64,000 bases of DNA from Anaerolineales bacterium UBA2181 (GTDB lineage: Bacteria > Chloroflexota > Anaerolineae > Promineifilales > UBA4811). This document shows positions 1 through 8,775 of the stretch, piece by piece. A program made the translations under genes and the position numbers. How positions within the stretch are numbered: the first letter of the stretch is position 1; each line of letters opens with the position of its first letter. Location: the NCBI GenBank assembly GCA_002328075.1, contig DCVT01000042.1, positions 1 through 64,000 of the forward strand, read 5' to 3'. The notes under the pieces were generated by a model. That model was given only the letters and a program-made list of their open reading frames with translations, ran no database searches and was not told where the DNA came from.

Positions 1-2
1 TG

Positions 3-182
3 GCGCATTCGATCCTGGTTAGCATTTGGCACATGTTGTCTGACGGAACGCCTTACGTCGAGCTTGGGGGTGGTTATTATGACCAGCGCAAGAAGGAGGT
101 CAAAGTGTCTTACCTGACCCGCCAGCTAGAGAAACTCACAAGGGGCACGGTGCACATCGAGCTGGTGCCTGTCGTCGCATAA
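3..182 (+). CDS. IS110-family transposase, C-terminal fragment (runs off left edge)
   Basis: The reading frame is open from the window edge to TAA at 180-182 and gives 59 residues. They begin AHSILVSIWHMLSDG and continue with PYVELGGGYYDQRKK. This matches the tail after the Transposase_20 domain of IS110/IS116-type transposases, where an A-HxIL-x2-x-W-H-x-LL segment precedes a Y-x-x-LG-x-x-Y-[FY]-x-R-R motif and a final helix. Only the C-terminus is present, so whether the element is intact cannot be judged. IS110 elements lack terminal inverted repeats, and none is seen after the stop. The element end is probably within about 100 bases downstream, ahead of the promoter of the next gene. Confidence 0.8.
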   Translation, partial: AHSILVSIWHMLSDGTPYVELGGGYYDQRKKEVKVSYLTRQLEKLTRGTVHIELVPVVA

Positions 183-247
183 GCAGGTTATTTTCGGAAT
201 AGTCTATTTGGCAGCGGCATGTGGTATGGTTTTTCGCGTCCATACGT

Positions 248-253
248 TATAAT
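248..253 (+). promoter_or_regulatory. -10 promoter element for the FG-GAP protein gene
   Basis: A consensus TATAAT lies 51 bases before the ATG at 304. No convincing -35 hexamer is found 16-18 bases upstream (225-230 reads TATGGT). A purine-rich GGGAGG at about 290-295 serves as ribosome binding site. Confidence 0.5.
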
Positions 254-303
254 ATTGATACGCGGGTTTCCCTGAATCCAGTCGTGTATGGGAGGTTTTA
301 CCG

Positions 304-3300
304 ATGCAGACCAAGCTCCTTGCGCTCACTATGACCTTTGTGCTGCTGCTGGGCAGCCTTGCCCCTGCGGCAATGACCTATGCCGTCGACGGGCCTTGGG
401 ACCCCTTTTTCGCCGCGCCGACCACGGTCGCCAACCTCGGAGCGACGACTCGGCCGTTCGGCGTCGCCGCAGGCGACTATGACGGAGATGGAAACGTTGA
501 CCTGGTGCTCGGCCGCACCACCGGGAATGTCCACTTTGTCCGGGGCAACGGCGATGGCACATTTCAGGCGCCGGTGCAGTTCGCCTGGAAGCAGGCCTAC
601 TATAACGCCTGGGCGTTTGCGGCCGGGGACGCAAACGGCGACGGTCACCTGGATGTCATCTGGGGCGCCAACGCCAACAGCCCGGGGACGGCGCCCTATA
701 CCGTCAACGATGGCGAGGTGCGCGCCTTCCTGGGTAACGGCGACGGGACCTTTCAGGAGAACCCTTACACCATCTCCGGTGTCCTGCACAATGCCGGAAC
801 TTTGCTGATTGACATCGGCACCGACGCAGGCAGTCTGACGGCTGGCGACGTGGATGGGGACGGCGACGTGGACATTGTGGCGGGCAGCGTGGACGGCAGC
901 AACTCGCACGTCATGCTGCTGCGCAACGGTGGCGCAGGGTCATTCGTCATCGAGTATCTCGTCACCGAGACAACCACCTGCACCCCAGACACCTGTGCCG
1001 AGATCTATTACCCGGCCATCAGCACCCAGAATTCCCCCTGGGGCCTGGCGCTGGGCGACGTGGACGGGGACGGCGACCTGGACCTGTGGGTCGGCGATCG
1101 CGCCCTGTATGTGTACCTCTACCTCAACAACGGCAATGGGGTCTTGAGCATGCACGTCCCGTCGTCGCCGCCCCTTCCCACCCGCCCCAACGTCCTCCTG
1201 GCGCACGACGCCTACCGCGCTGCGGTGGGCTACACCCCGGCGCTCGGATCGGCTGACCTGAATGGGGACGGGAAAGCTGACCTGGTGCTGGGACTGCAGA
1301 GCGGCGCCCAGACATCGGCCGCGGCCCATGACGGCGAGCTCCTGTTGCGCGCCAGTACGTCCACCAACTATCTCTTTGGCGGGGCAACGGTTTTGGCCGA
1401 CATCGGCATGGTGGCGCGCGGCGTCAACGTGCTGGATGTGAACGAAGACGGCTACCGCGACATCGTGTCTGGCGAGTACGGGGGCACGGTGTGCTTTATG
1501 CGGCAGCTGCCGCCGCTGGACACCGACGGGGATGGCATCTCTGACTATCTGGACAACGCGCCCACCATCGCCAACGCGCCGCGGCTGGACATGAACACCA
1601 ACGGCGCCCGCACTGCCCCTGACCAGCTCGACAACGACTTTGACACGGTCCTGGGCAACCCCGAGGACCCCAGCACCTGGCAGCGCCTGGGCGACCCGGC
1701 CGACGATGACGATGACAACGATGGGGTGATGGATGCCGCTGATAACTGCCCCTTTGTCGCTAACGAGGATCAAGCGGATACCGATGGAGACGGCCGCGGC
1801 GATGCCTGCGACCCGTTGGATGACCGCGATGCCGACGCCGACGGGTTGCCCGATGGACCGCTGCCCGGCGACCTGTTCTACGACGAGGCGCTGGCCGCGG
1901 CCATCAAGTGGAGCCTGGGCTCGACCCGCTTTGTGATCCGCATCGACGCACTGAGCCGCTGGTTCCAGAACGAGTTCACTCAGATCATGGCCGACGCCGG
2001 GTTCCTGTCGCCGGCCGACTGGTCCGTCAAGTGTTGGGAGAACTATGACCCGGGCGATATACCAGAAGACCCGACGTACGAACCGTGCGGCACCTTCGAG
2101 GGGACGATATCACAGACCCTCACCCTCGAGGGCGGCAAACAGGTGCCCATCAGCCTGGTGGTCATCCCAAAGCAGTTGTGGACCGATCCACCGGTGGTTA
2201 CCTGGATAAACGACCGCAACAACTACATCGAGCTGGAGATCGCCCAGCACGGCACCTACCACGTGAACAACACGCCCAACGGGGACTGGGCCGTCGACCC
2301 GAGCCTCAACATATACGCCTGTGAAACCTGCGGCTTGACCGAAGCGGAGAATTTTGAGCTATTGCGGGTGGGCTACAATACGCTGATCGGCAACTATGCC
2401 GACAAGTGGGTGGCCGAATCGGGGGCGACCGGCGCTTCACCCAAGATCGATTGGTCGACATCGGTCAACCCGTTAATCAGCTACGCACCGCCCTACAACG
2501 CCTCCGACACGATGTCGCGCCAGGCGACGGCGCAATTGGGCTACAAGTCGTTCTCTGCCAGCAAGTACGAGGAGGAGCCCGGCTACCTGGGCTGGGCCTT
2601 TAGCCCGGAAGGCTCGCACATGGAGCAGTTCGATCAGTTCGGCATGTTTCACGCCTCGGCCGATCTGCAGGTCGATCCGCCCGCCACACCTGGCGACAAC
2701 TATGATAGCGCCACGTACATGGCATATTTGCAGAGCATCACTCAGCTGGGCGGCCTGAACACCTGGCTCATTGAAGAAGTCGAGTGGAGTGGGCGCCCGA
2801 ACAACAACGCGCCGCGAATTGAGGGCAACCGCGAGAACAACACCGTCTACTTGCCGCGCTGGGAGGCCTGGCTGGACCTGCTTGACTATGTCAAAAACTA
2901 CCCCGACGGGGTGGTCCTGACCCTGGGCGAGGTTGCGCTGGCAAAGGCCTTTGACAACGCGCCGACGGTGCCGAACGCCGACCAGGCCGACAGCGATCAT
3001 AATGGCATCGGCGATGTCATCGACGGCGCGACGCTTTCGGCGGCCGACCTGACCCTGAGCCAGAACGTGGTCGGCATGCTCTCCGCGAGGCTGCTTAACG
3101 GCGCCGGCCAGCCGATCGCCGGCCAGCGTGTGGCCTTTACCTTTGACGCGGACGGCGACGGGATGAACGAGGTCTACTGGGCGAGCACGGGACTGAACGG
3201 CGCCGCATCGACGCCCGTTACGCCGACCCGGCCGGTTGGCACTACAACGTACTGGGTCGCTTGGGATGGTCTGCGAATAACGGCCGACGGAACCGGCACT

Positions 3301-3858
3301 GTCATCGTGGCAGGGCCGCTAGACGCCATTACGGTCGCCCCCAACCCGGTCACGCTGGCGGTTGGCGCCACGCAAGCCTTCACCGCTACCGGCCAGGATG
3401 CCTTTGGTAACCCGGTGCCGATCACCCCGACCTGGACCACCAACGCCGGCATGATGACCGGCAACCTGCTGACGGCCCAAACCGCCCCGGCTACTGGCCG
3501 GCTTGTCACCGCCACGGTGAATGCCGTCAGCGGGAGCGCGGTGGTGGACGTGGTGGCAGGGCCACTTGCCCGCCTTGAGATCACACCAACGGCGGTTACC
3601 CTGCCCATGCGGGCGCAGCAGCAGTTCGTGGCAATTGGCTACGATGTGTATGACAACCCCATATCGGGGCTGAGCCTGCTCTGGCACGTGCTGGAGGCGG
3701 AGGCGGGCACCATTGACGCCGACGGGCTCTTTACCGCCGGGACCGACGCGGGGTCCTATCCCCACGCGGTTCAGGTCTCATCGGGCAGCATCAGCGCGAC
3801 GGCCGACGTGGTGGTGCGTTGGCCCTGCCAGGTGTACCTGCCGCTGGCGATGCGCTAG
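304..3858 (+). CDS. Secreted FG-GAP/VCBS, thrombospondin type 3 and bacterial Ig-like repeat protein
   Basis: The protein has 1184 residues and a signal peptide (MQTKLLALTMTFVLLLGSLA, cleavage near residue 25). Residues about 55-400 hold six FG-GAP-like calcium loops, for example DYDGDGNVDLVLG (59-71) and DVDGDGDVDIVAG. Asp-rich thrombospondin type 3 loops follow at about 405-520 (DADNCPF-like and DTDGDGRGDACD). A globular region at about 520-880 is not recognised. After it come another Asp-rich spacer (about 883-909) and two Ig-like (Big_2-type) domains at about 1003-1170. The last residues are VYLPLAMR, like the tails of many Chloroflexota secreted proteins. GGGAGG at 290-295 supports the ATG. 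An extracellular or surface role is inferred; no catalytic motif was found. Confidence 0.85.
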   Translation: MQTKLLALTMTFVLLLGSLAPAAMTYAVDGPWDPFFAAPTTVANLGATTRPFGVAAGDYDGDGNVDLVLGRTTGNVHFVRGNGDGTFQAPVQFAWKQAYYNAWAFAAGDANGDGHLDVIWGANANSPGTAPYTVNDGEVRAFLGNGDGTFQENPYTISGVLHNAGTLLIDIGTDAGSLTAGDVDGDGDVDIVAGSVDGSNSHVMLLRNGGAGSFVIEYLVTETTTCTPDTCAEIYYPAISTQNSPWGLALGDVDGDGDLDLWVGDRALYVYLYLNNGNGVLSMHVPSSPPLPTRPNVLLAHDAYRAAVGYTPALGSADLNGDGKADLVLGLQSGAQTSAAAHDGELLLRASTSTNYLFGGATVLADIGMVARGVNVLDVNEDGYRDIVSGEYGGTVCFMRQLPPLDTDGDGISDYLDNAPTIANAPRLDMNTNGARTAPDQLDNDFDTVLGNPEDPSTWQRLGDPADDDDDNDGVMDAADNCPFVANEDQADTDGDGRGDACDPLDDRDADADGLPDGPLPGDLFYDEALAAAIKWSLGSTRFVIRIDALSRWFQNEFTQIMADAGFLSPADWSVKCWENYDPGDIPEDPTYEPCGTFEGTISQTLTLEGGKQVPISLVVIPKQLWTDPPVVTWINDRNNYIELEIAQHGTYHVNNTPNGDWAVDPSLNIYACETCGLTEAENFELLRVGYNTLIGNYADKWVAESGATGASPKIDWSTSVNPLISYAPPYNASDTMSRQATAQLGYKSFSASKYEEEPGYLGWAFSPEGSHMEQFDQFGMFHASADLQVDPPATPGDNYDSATYMAYLQSITQLGGLNTWLIEEVEWSGRPNNNAPRIEGNRENNTVYLPRWEAWLDLLDYVKNYPDGVVLTLGEVALAKAFDNAPTVPNADQADSDHNGIGDVIDGATLSAADLTLSQNVVGMLSARLLNGAGQPIAGQRVAFTFDADGDGMNEVYWASTGLNGAASTPVTPTRPVGTTTYWVAWDGLRITADGTGTVIVAGPLDAITVAPNPVTLAVGATQAFTATGQDAFGNPVPITPTWTTNAGMMTGNLLTAQTAPATGRLVTATVNAVSGSAVVDVVAGPLARLEITPTAVTLPMRAQQQFVAIGYDVYDNPISGLSLLWHVLEAEAGTIDADGLFTAGTDAGSYPHAVQVSSGSISATADVVVRWPCQVYLPLAMR

Positions 3859-4374
3859 GCAATGAATCAAGCGGCCGGGCAGCCGTCTGTGGGTGTGTCG
3901 GACGGTTGACGCCGCGCATCGGCATCATCCTGAGAACTGGCACCTGACCGGAGGAAACATGGAATCCAGCCGGCCAGCCAATCGGTGGGCTGAAGCCTGC
4001 CGCACTGATCGCGTGAAGGGTGGGCAGCCGGCCGGCTGCCCACCCTGTTGAATGTCCGCCCGGGTCTGCCGGCGAACCACGCTGGGGGGCTACCGGAATA
4101 GACGATTATGGCCGGTTCCTCGGCCCCGAGAGTAGCGACGGATCAATCTCCACCAACACGTGCAAGGCGGCTGCCGCCCCAGTGTATCTATTGTTGGATT
4201 TGGGGCTGATCCGGGGCGTGCCAATAGGGCAGATCGGTGTTTGCCCCGCCGCGGGCACGCGCCAACAGCGGCGTCATGGTCCCTTTCGGCCGCGCCACCG
4301 TCGTCCGTACGGGCGAAAACCGGCGGCGATCGTTATCCGACCCACAGCCGCCGGCCTGCACCCCGGCCGTCGCG
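3859..4374. other. Non-coding interval with a long perfect palindrome
   Basis: No reading frame in this 516-base stretch has both a plausible ribosome binding site and protein-like composition. The notable structure is the palindrome at 4017-4046, listed separately. It lies between the 3' ends of the plus-strand FG-GAP gene and the minus-strand small membrane protein gene. Confidence 0.5.
4017..4046. terminator. 30-base perfect palindrome between convergent genes, possible bidirectional terminator
   Basis: The arm GGGTGGGCAGCC at 4018-4029 is mirrored exactly at 4034-4045 around a self-complementary GGCC centre, with one further A-T pair outside. It is 158 bases after the FG-GAP stop and 329 bases beyond the stop of the convergent small gene. 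There is no T-tract on either side, so a factor-independent terminator is uncertain. Confidence 0.4.
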
Positions 4375-4545
4375 CTAGATGCCTTCGGCCAGGTTGCCTA
4401 CTACCAATATCACAAAGGCAATCACTACCAGCCAGAAGGCGATTCCCGAAAGCACCGGGATCGTCACGAGGCCGGCAAGAACGCCAAGCACGGCTACTAC
4501 AACGGCAATCCAGAATGTAATCTGTCGAGGAGCACTCAGTTTCAT
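4375..4545 (-). CDS. Small two-helix membrane protein (56 aa)
   Basis: On the minus strand, ATG at 4545 is preceded by GGGAGGTAAAAG, an excellent ribosome binding site. The product begins MKLSAPRQITFWIAVVVAVL and ends VILVVGNLAEGI. Two hydrophobic helices (about residues 10-29 and 33-51) are separated by a short proline turn. Very short proteins with the R-Q-x-T-FW-I start and an SGIAFWLVVIA second helix recur in Chloroflexota genomes. No function is known to me. A near-consensus promoter lies 96 bases upstream, so the gene is probably well expressed as a monocistronic unit. Confidence 0.8.
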   Translation of the reverse strand: MKLSAPRQITFWIAVVVAVLGVLAGLVTIPVLSGIAFWLVVIAFVILVVGNLAEGI

Positions 4546-4640
4546 CTTTTACCTCCCAAACCCGGTGGTGTTAAGCCTGGTCGCTTGCGCCAGAAGGCTC
4601 TCGATGACGGGTCTCGGCCGGTTCACCTTGACCCAACCAC

Positions 4641-4669
4641 ATTATGAGCCCAAAGTCTCCTCTTGTCAA
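4641..4669 (-). promoter_or_regulatory. Near-consensus sigma-70 promoter of the small membrane protein gene
   Basis: Read on the minus strand: TTGACA (4669-4664), 17-base spacer, CATAAT (4646-4641). It is one of the two closest matches to consensus in the window. The expected 5' leader is about 90 bases. Confidence 0.75.
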
Positions 4670-4766
4670 CATGCGACTGTGGCTGCACCCCTGAGCCGCT
4701 GGCAAAGGGGGGCTGGGCCAACCATGCCGGCCTTCCCGCGGCGGCGACGACGGCGCACACAATGCA

Positions 4767-4795
4767 ATGACCTATCTCTCTGACCGTGCTACTAT
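4767..4795 (+). promoter_or_regulatory. Candidate promoter of the 74-residue protein gene
   Basis: ATGACC (4767-4772), 17-base spacer, TACTAT (4790-4795), 62 bases before the ATG at 4858. The -35 is weak. Confidence 0.4.
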
Positions 4796-4857
4796 TCAGC
4801 TAGGCACATCGTGACGAGTGCCGTCCGCCCCAGCAGTGAAGAGAGAGGTCGTATCCC

Positions 4858-5082
4858 ATGGCAACATTCACGCTTGATAGCACGCTTGGCGAGCTGTTGG
4901 ATGATCCGCAGGCCAAGACCGTCATTGACCAGCACCTTCCCGGCGCCTCGACGAACCCGATGGTGGCGATGGCGAAGAACTTTTCGCCCAAAATGGTGCT
5001 TGCCTTGCCACAAGCCGCCATGTTCGGCCTGACCACGGAAAAGGCGGAGGCGATCCTGGCGGAGGTCAATAAGCGAGTCTAA
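4858..5082 (+). CDS. Small helical protein of unknown function (74 aa)
   Basis: The start codon follows a GAGAGAGG-type ribosome binding site at about 4838-4846. The product, MATFTLDSTLGELLDDPQAK onward, is a compact all-helical sequence with the pattern TLGELLDDPxAxxVIDxHLPG and, later, GLTxEKAEAILAEVN. The same pattern occurs as a short C-terminal appendage on some glycoside hydrolases and esterases. Here it stands alone. It contains no cysteine and no obvious catalytic residue. It may be a protein-binding module, but no function is assigned. Confidence 0.7.
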   Translation: MATFTLDSTLGELLDDPQAKTVIDQHLPGASTNPMVAMAKNFSPKMVLALPQAAMFGLTTEKAEAILAEVNKRV

Positions 5083-5363
5083 ACGCCCAAACGCCTTTTT
5101 GCACCAACCTGGTGAACAGGTCACGGCCCAAACCTCCCGGGGCCTGGCCCGTTGCCGATTCAGTCCCATCCGTTTTTTGGTGTTGGTTGAGTGTTCGGGT
5201 TCCTACTTGGCAGAGCACCATTTCCTTGGCAGGCAGCCAAGCCGGGCACCAGTCCGCATTGCCTGGGGGCGTGCGTTTCAGGGTTGAGGAGATGGGGTTG
5301 CCTTGCTGATCCCATCTCAACAAGCAAAGATGAGGATAGAGGTCATGAAGACGTTGCGTCGCT

Positions 5364-6203
5364 TTGGGAATTCTGGTGATGTTGGCCGGCGTATTGGGCT
5401 TGGCGTTGAGCCTGGCGGGATTGGTCGGCGTGTGGTTGGTCTTTCCAAACACGGCCGACTATGTGAGATCCACCTTTGACACACTTGGCAACAGCGTCAG
5501 CGTGAGCCAGAGCGCCATGGACACTACCGGCGAGGCCTTGGCCGCCACGGTGGCCAGCGTGGATGCGCTCTCGGTCATGTTGACCGCGAGTGCCGCCTCG
5601 GTGGGCGATACTGCGCCTGTCCTCGAACAGGTTCACACCTTCATGGCGGATCAGCTGCCCACTGCGATGGAATCGGCCAGCAGCTCGCTCAAGAGCGCTC
5701 AACAGGGTGCCATGGTGTTGGACAGCGCCATCCAGTCGTTGGACACTTTTCGGTTCTTGTTGAGCGCCACGCCGGTGGTGGGAACCATGCTAGAGGCCCC
5801 CTTGCAGGCGTACGATCCCGAGATTCCTATGGCGGATTCACTAGGTGAGTTGGCCACCAGTCTGGAGACTCTGCCGGCTATGCTCACCGAAATGGCGGCC
5901 AATCTGGATAGCGCCGATGATAACCTGCTAGTCATCCAAAGCAGCCTGACGACGATGGCGGACAGTGTGAGCCTGATCTCGGGCTGCCTGAGCGAGTACA
6001 AACTAATGGTTGCCCAGTCCCGCTCCTCTATGGACGACCTGCGACCGATCCTCACCAACCTGGAGGACAACCTACCCAGGATAATGAACGGCGCGGCCGT
6101 TGGTTTGACGCTGATTTTCTTGTGGCTGTTGGCGGCCCAGGTGGTGATCCTCAGCCAGGGCTGGGAGCTATTCCAGGGGACGGCCGGGCGTACGGAAGGC
6201 TAA
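5364..6203 (+). CDS. Membrane-anchored coiled-coil protein, unknown function; 5' end disputed
   Basis: The frame gives 279 residues from TTG 5364. A hydrophobic N-terminal helix (LVMLAGVLGLALSLAGLVGV) and a C-terminal one (residues about 240-262) bracket a long Ser/Ala/Leu/Asp-rich helical region with heptad-like spacing. The topology resembles a periplasmic coiled coil tethered at both ends. No enzyme motif is seen. TTG 5364 has no ribosome binding site. ATG 5345 has a well-placed GAGGA but is in another frame, reading MKTLRRF before leaving the coding frame. Removing one T from the TTT at 5363-5365 would join MKTLRR to LGILVMLAG, so a one-base insertion or sequencing error is likely. Confidence 0.65.
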   Translation: MGILVMLAGVLGLALSLAGLVGVWLVFPNTADYVRSTFDTLGNSVSVSQSAMDTTGEALAATVASVDALSVMLTASAASVGDTAPVLEQVHTFMADQLPTAMESASSSLKSAQQGAMVLDSAIQSLDTFRFLLSATPVVGTMLEAPLQAYDPEIPMADSLGELATSLETLPAMLTEMAANLDSADDNLLVIQSSLTTMADSVSLISGCLSEYKLMVAQSRSSMDDLRPILTNLEDNLPRIMNGAAVGLTLIFLWLLAAQVVILSQGWELFQGTAGRTEG

Positions 6204-6470
6204 GGCGGTGTCAAGCGGGCTCGGGTCGCCGGTCATTGGCTGCAAACCCGAACGGAGGGAGAGGGACGGGATGCGCCGACAAATGCTGCAGCCACCCAGT
6301 GCCACGTCGCGGCCTGCCGAAACGCGATCGGCGTACGCCGGCCCAACTGCAGACATCCACTGATGTGCGCAGTAGCGGATGTGGAATTCCCGCCAAACCG
6401 TTGGTCAGGCCACGGGTTGAACCAACGACACTGGTGAGTGCAACTGGGTCGGGCGGGAAGCCGGCGCGGT

Positions 6471-7613
6471 CTATAGATGGAGCAGTAGTGCTGCCAATAG
6501 GGCGGCTCGCTGGGGGAGCGAGTCCACGCAGACGTGCTCGTGCACCGCGTGAGCTCCATCGCCAACAACACCCAACCCATCCAACGTGGGGATGCCCAAC
6601 GCGGCGGTAAAATTCCCGTCGCTGGCGCCTCCGGCCGCTCCCTCCTGCAGATCGATGCCCAATCGGGCGGCGATGGCTCGGGTTTGTTCGAACAACGCCA
6701 CGCCGGCCGCGGTGCGCTCCATTGGAGGGCGGTTGAACCCGCCGGTCACCTGGACCCGGGTCTCGGGCGTCCGAGACGGGCAATCCCGGATGAGTGCCTC
6801 TATACGCCTGGCCTCGTCCAGCGTCCAGACCCGCACGTCCACCTGAGCACGGGCCTCCGCGGCAACCACGTTGGAGCGAGTGCCGCCGCTGACAATGCCG
6901 ACATTGACCGTGGTGCCCAGCGCCAGGTCAGTCAGGCCGTGCAGGCGGAGGATCTGGTGCGCCAGTTCCTGGATGGCGCTGGCGCCCTTTTCCGGGTCCG
7001 CGCCAGCGTGCGCGGCGATGCCCTGAATTGCCACGTCAAACTGGCCCACCCCTTTGCGGGCGGTCTTGATGATCCCCCCGGGCAACGACGGCTCCAGGAC
7101 TAGCACATATTCGGCCTGGTGTGCGTGCTCCTCGATGATTGAACGAGATGTGGGACTGCCGATCTCCTCGTCGGAGGTGATCAACAGGATAATCGGCCGG
7201 GGGAGGGTCAACCCCAGCTCGGCAAGCGCACGCAGGGCGAACTCGGCCAGGACGATACCACCCTTCATGTCATATACGCCGGGTCCCCAGGCCTTGTCGT
7301 CGCGCACCTGGAACGACCGGGAAGCCAGCGTGCCGGACGCCCAGACGGTATCCAGGTGGCAGAGCAAGAGTGCCGGTTTGGCATCTGACGGACCGGCCGA
7401 CCAGCGCACCTCGACATGGTTGCCATAGGCCGGATTGGACAGGAGCATGGATCTTGCCCCCAACCGTGAAAACCGCTGCTGTAGGTGGGCCGCCAGCCGG
7501 TCGGTGTGCTGTTTTTCTGTGCTGGGTGATTCCAGGTTGGTGAGTTCCTCCAGCGTCTGCAGCATCTCGGTTTGGAGGTTGTCTAGAAATGGGAAAAGCG
7601 TACTAGTATCCAT
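6471..7613 (-). CDS. M20-family metallohydrolase (carboxypeptidase G2/ArgE-like), probable N-acyl-L-amino acid hydrolase
   Basis: The protein has 380 residues from ATG 7613, which has GAGGAG about 9 bases upstream. The dinuclear zinc site of the family is complete: H86 and D88 in LLCHLDTVW, D115 in GPGVYDMKGG, the catalytic pair E149/E150 in TSDEEIGS, E174 in VLEPS, and a late His in GDGAHAVHEH. The start overlaps the end of the racemase gene by 11 bases, so the two are translationally coupled. In the known N-succinylamino-acid-racemase pathway, an M20 enzyme removes the acyl group from the L-isomer. That role fits here better than peptidase activity, but it is inferred from context. Confidence 0.85.
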   Translation of the reverse strand: MDTSTLFPFLDNLQTEMLQTLEELTNLESPSTEKQHTDRLAAHLQQRFSRLGARSMLLSNPAYGNHVEVRWSAGPSDAKPALLLCHLDTVWASGTLASRSFQVRDDKAWGPGVYDMKGGIVLAEFALRALAELGLTLPRPIILLITSDEEIGSPTSRSIIEEHAHQAEYVLVLEPSLPGGIIKTARKGVGQFDVAIQGIAAHAGADPEKGASAIQELAHQILRLHGLTDLALGTTVNVGIVSGGTRSNVVAAEARAQVDVRVWTLDEARRIEALIRDCPSRTPETRVQVTGGFNRPPMERTAAGVALFEQTRAIAARLGIDLQEGAAGGASDGNFTAALGIPTLDGLGVVGDGAHAVHEHVCVDSLPQRAALLAALLLHL

Positions 7614-8730
7614 GATAGGCTCCTCGGGCTGTGATGTCGAGTGACCGGGTGGTGTGGCGCCGGATGCGTTCCTCAACCGGGGCGTAACCAAGACCTGCTG
7701 TGTTGGGCACCGGGATTGCACCCCGACTAGCGACGATCGGCGGGTCCACTAGGTCCTGGAGGTAGTACTTGTCCGACCCGCTGACGTCACCCGGGATGGC
7801 AAACCCGGGAAGACTGGCCAAGGCCACATTGGCCGCTCGCCCGATGCCGTATTCGTGCATACCGCCACACCAGACCGGCACGCCGCGCTCGGCGCACAGG
7901 TCATGAACCCGTCGCGCCTCCAGCAATCCGCCCAGGCGGCTCACCTTGATGTTGATGATCTGGCAGCTTCCCAGGTCAAGTGCCTTGCGGGCGTCGGCCG
8001 CCGACAGGATGCTCTCGTCCAGGCAGAGGGGGGTTCGGAGTTGGCGCTGCAAATGGGCGTGGTCCACGATGTCGTCGTGCGCCAAAGGCTGCTCGATCAT
8101 TAAGAGGTCGAATGCATCCAGCGCTTGCAGGGTTGGCAGGTCCGCCAGGGTGTAGGCCGAGTTGGCGTCCGCCATCAGCGGCAGGTCCGGGTATCGTTGG
8201 CGCACCTGACGGATGGTTTCCACGTCACGTCCGGGACCGATCTTTAGTTTGAAACGGCGGTACCCCTCGGCTACGTATTCGTCAACCAGCGCGAACAGCC
8301 GGCTGAGATCGGGCTCAATGCCCAAGCTGACCCCGGAAAGGATCTCGGATCGTGTCCCGCCCAAGAGGCGGTGCAGGGGTTGGCCGCGCTCCTGCGCTAA
8401 AAGGTCCCAGGCAGCTATCTCCAGGCCCGCCTTGGCAAAGTTGTTGCGTTTCACCCGCCGGTAGTAGCCGATCAGGGTTTCGATGTCATCCCAGTCGCGG
8501 TGAAGGACGGCCGGCGCGATGAAATCCCGGACAATGTGCCAGCAGGTCTCGGTTGTCTCTTCACAGTAATAGGGGTCAGAGGGACATGCGCATTCTCCCC
8601 AGCCCACCAGGTCGCCCGCACATGCCCGCACCAGAATATGGTTCAGGTGATCCTTGGCGCTGGAGCTGGTGGCAAAAGGCCGCACCAGCGGCAACCGGAC
8701 GATGAACAGGGTGATCTGGTCAATTCGCAC
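7603..8730 (-). CDS. N-acyl/N-succinylamino acid racemase (MenC/OSBS-like enolase superfamily)
   Basis: From GTG 8730, behind GAGGA at 8 bases, the protein has 375 residues, the usual length. All enolase-superfamily active-site residues are present: K161/K163 in the FKLKIG strand, D188 (MADANSAY), E213 (MIEQPL), D238 (CLDES) and K262 (INIKVSRLGG). These positions closely match the Amycolatopsis racemase. MenC-like proteins may make o-succinylbenzoate for menaquinone, racemise N-acylamino acids, or do both. No other men gene is nearby, while a GNAT gene and an M20 gene flank it, which favours racemase. A longer reading from ATG 8766 lacks a ribosome binding site. Confidence 0.85.
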   Translation of the reverse strand: MRIDQITLFIVRLPLVRPFATSSSAKDHLNHILVRACAGDLVGWGECACPSDPYYCEETTETCWHIVRDFIAPAVLHRDWDDIETLIGYYRRVKRNNFAKAGLEIAAWDLLAQERGQPLHRLLGGTRSEILSGVSLGIEPDLSRLFALVDEYVAEGYRRFKLKIGPGRDVETIRQVRQRYPDLPLMADANSAYTLADLPTLQALDAFDLLMIEQPLAHDDIVDHAHLQRQLRTPLCLDESILSAADARKALDLGSCQIINIKVSRLGGLLEARRVHDLCAERGVPVWCGGMHEYGIGRAANVALASLPGFAIPGDVSGSDKYYLQDLVDPPIVASRGAIPVPNTAGLGYAPVEERIRRHTTRSLDITARGAYHGY

Positions 8731-8775
8731 GGGTAATTCCTCGATGATATGGCCCCATTTCGGCACCGGGTTGCG

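Larger units (their letters stand above)
4546..4857. other. Intergenic region between divergent small genes
   Basis: This 312-base interval separates the minus-strand membrane protein gene from the plus-strand 74-residue gene. It holds one promoter for each direction (4641-4669 minus, 4767-4795 plus). I see no coding frame or RNA gene in it. Confidence 0.5.

Noticed and set aside
3925..3965. TPP-riboswitch-like CTGAGA...ACCTGA
   Set aside because: The spacing is too short and the closing CCAGCG part is missing. No thiamine gene follows.
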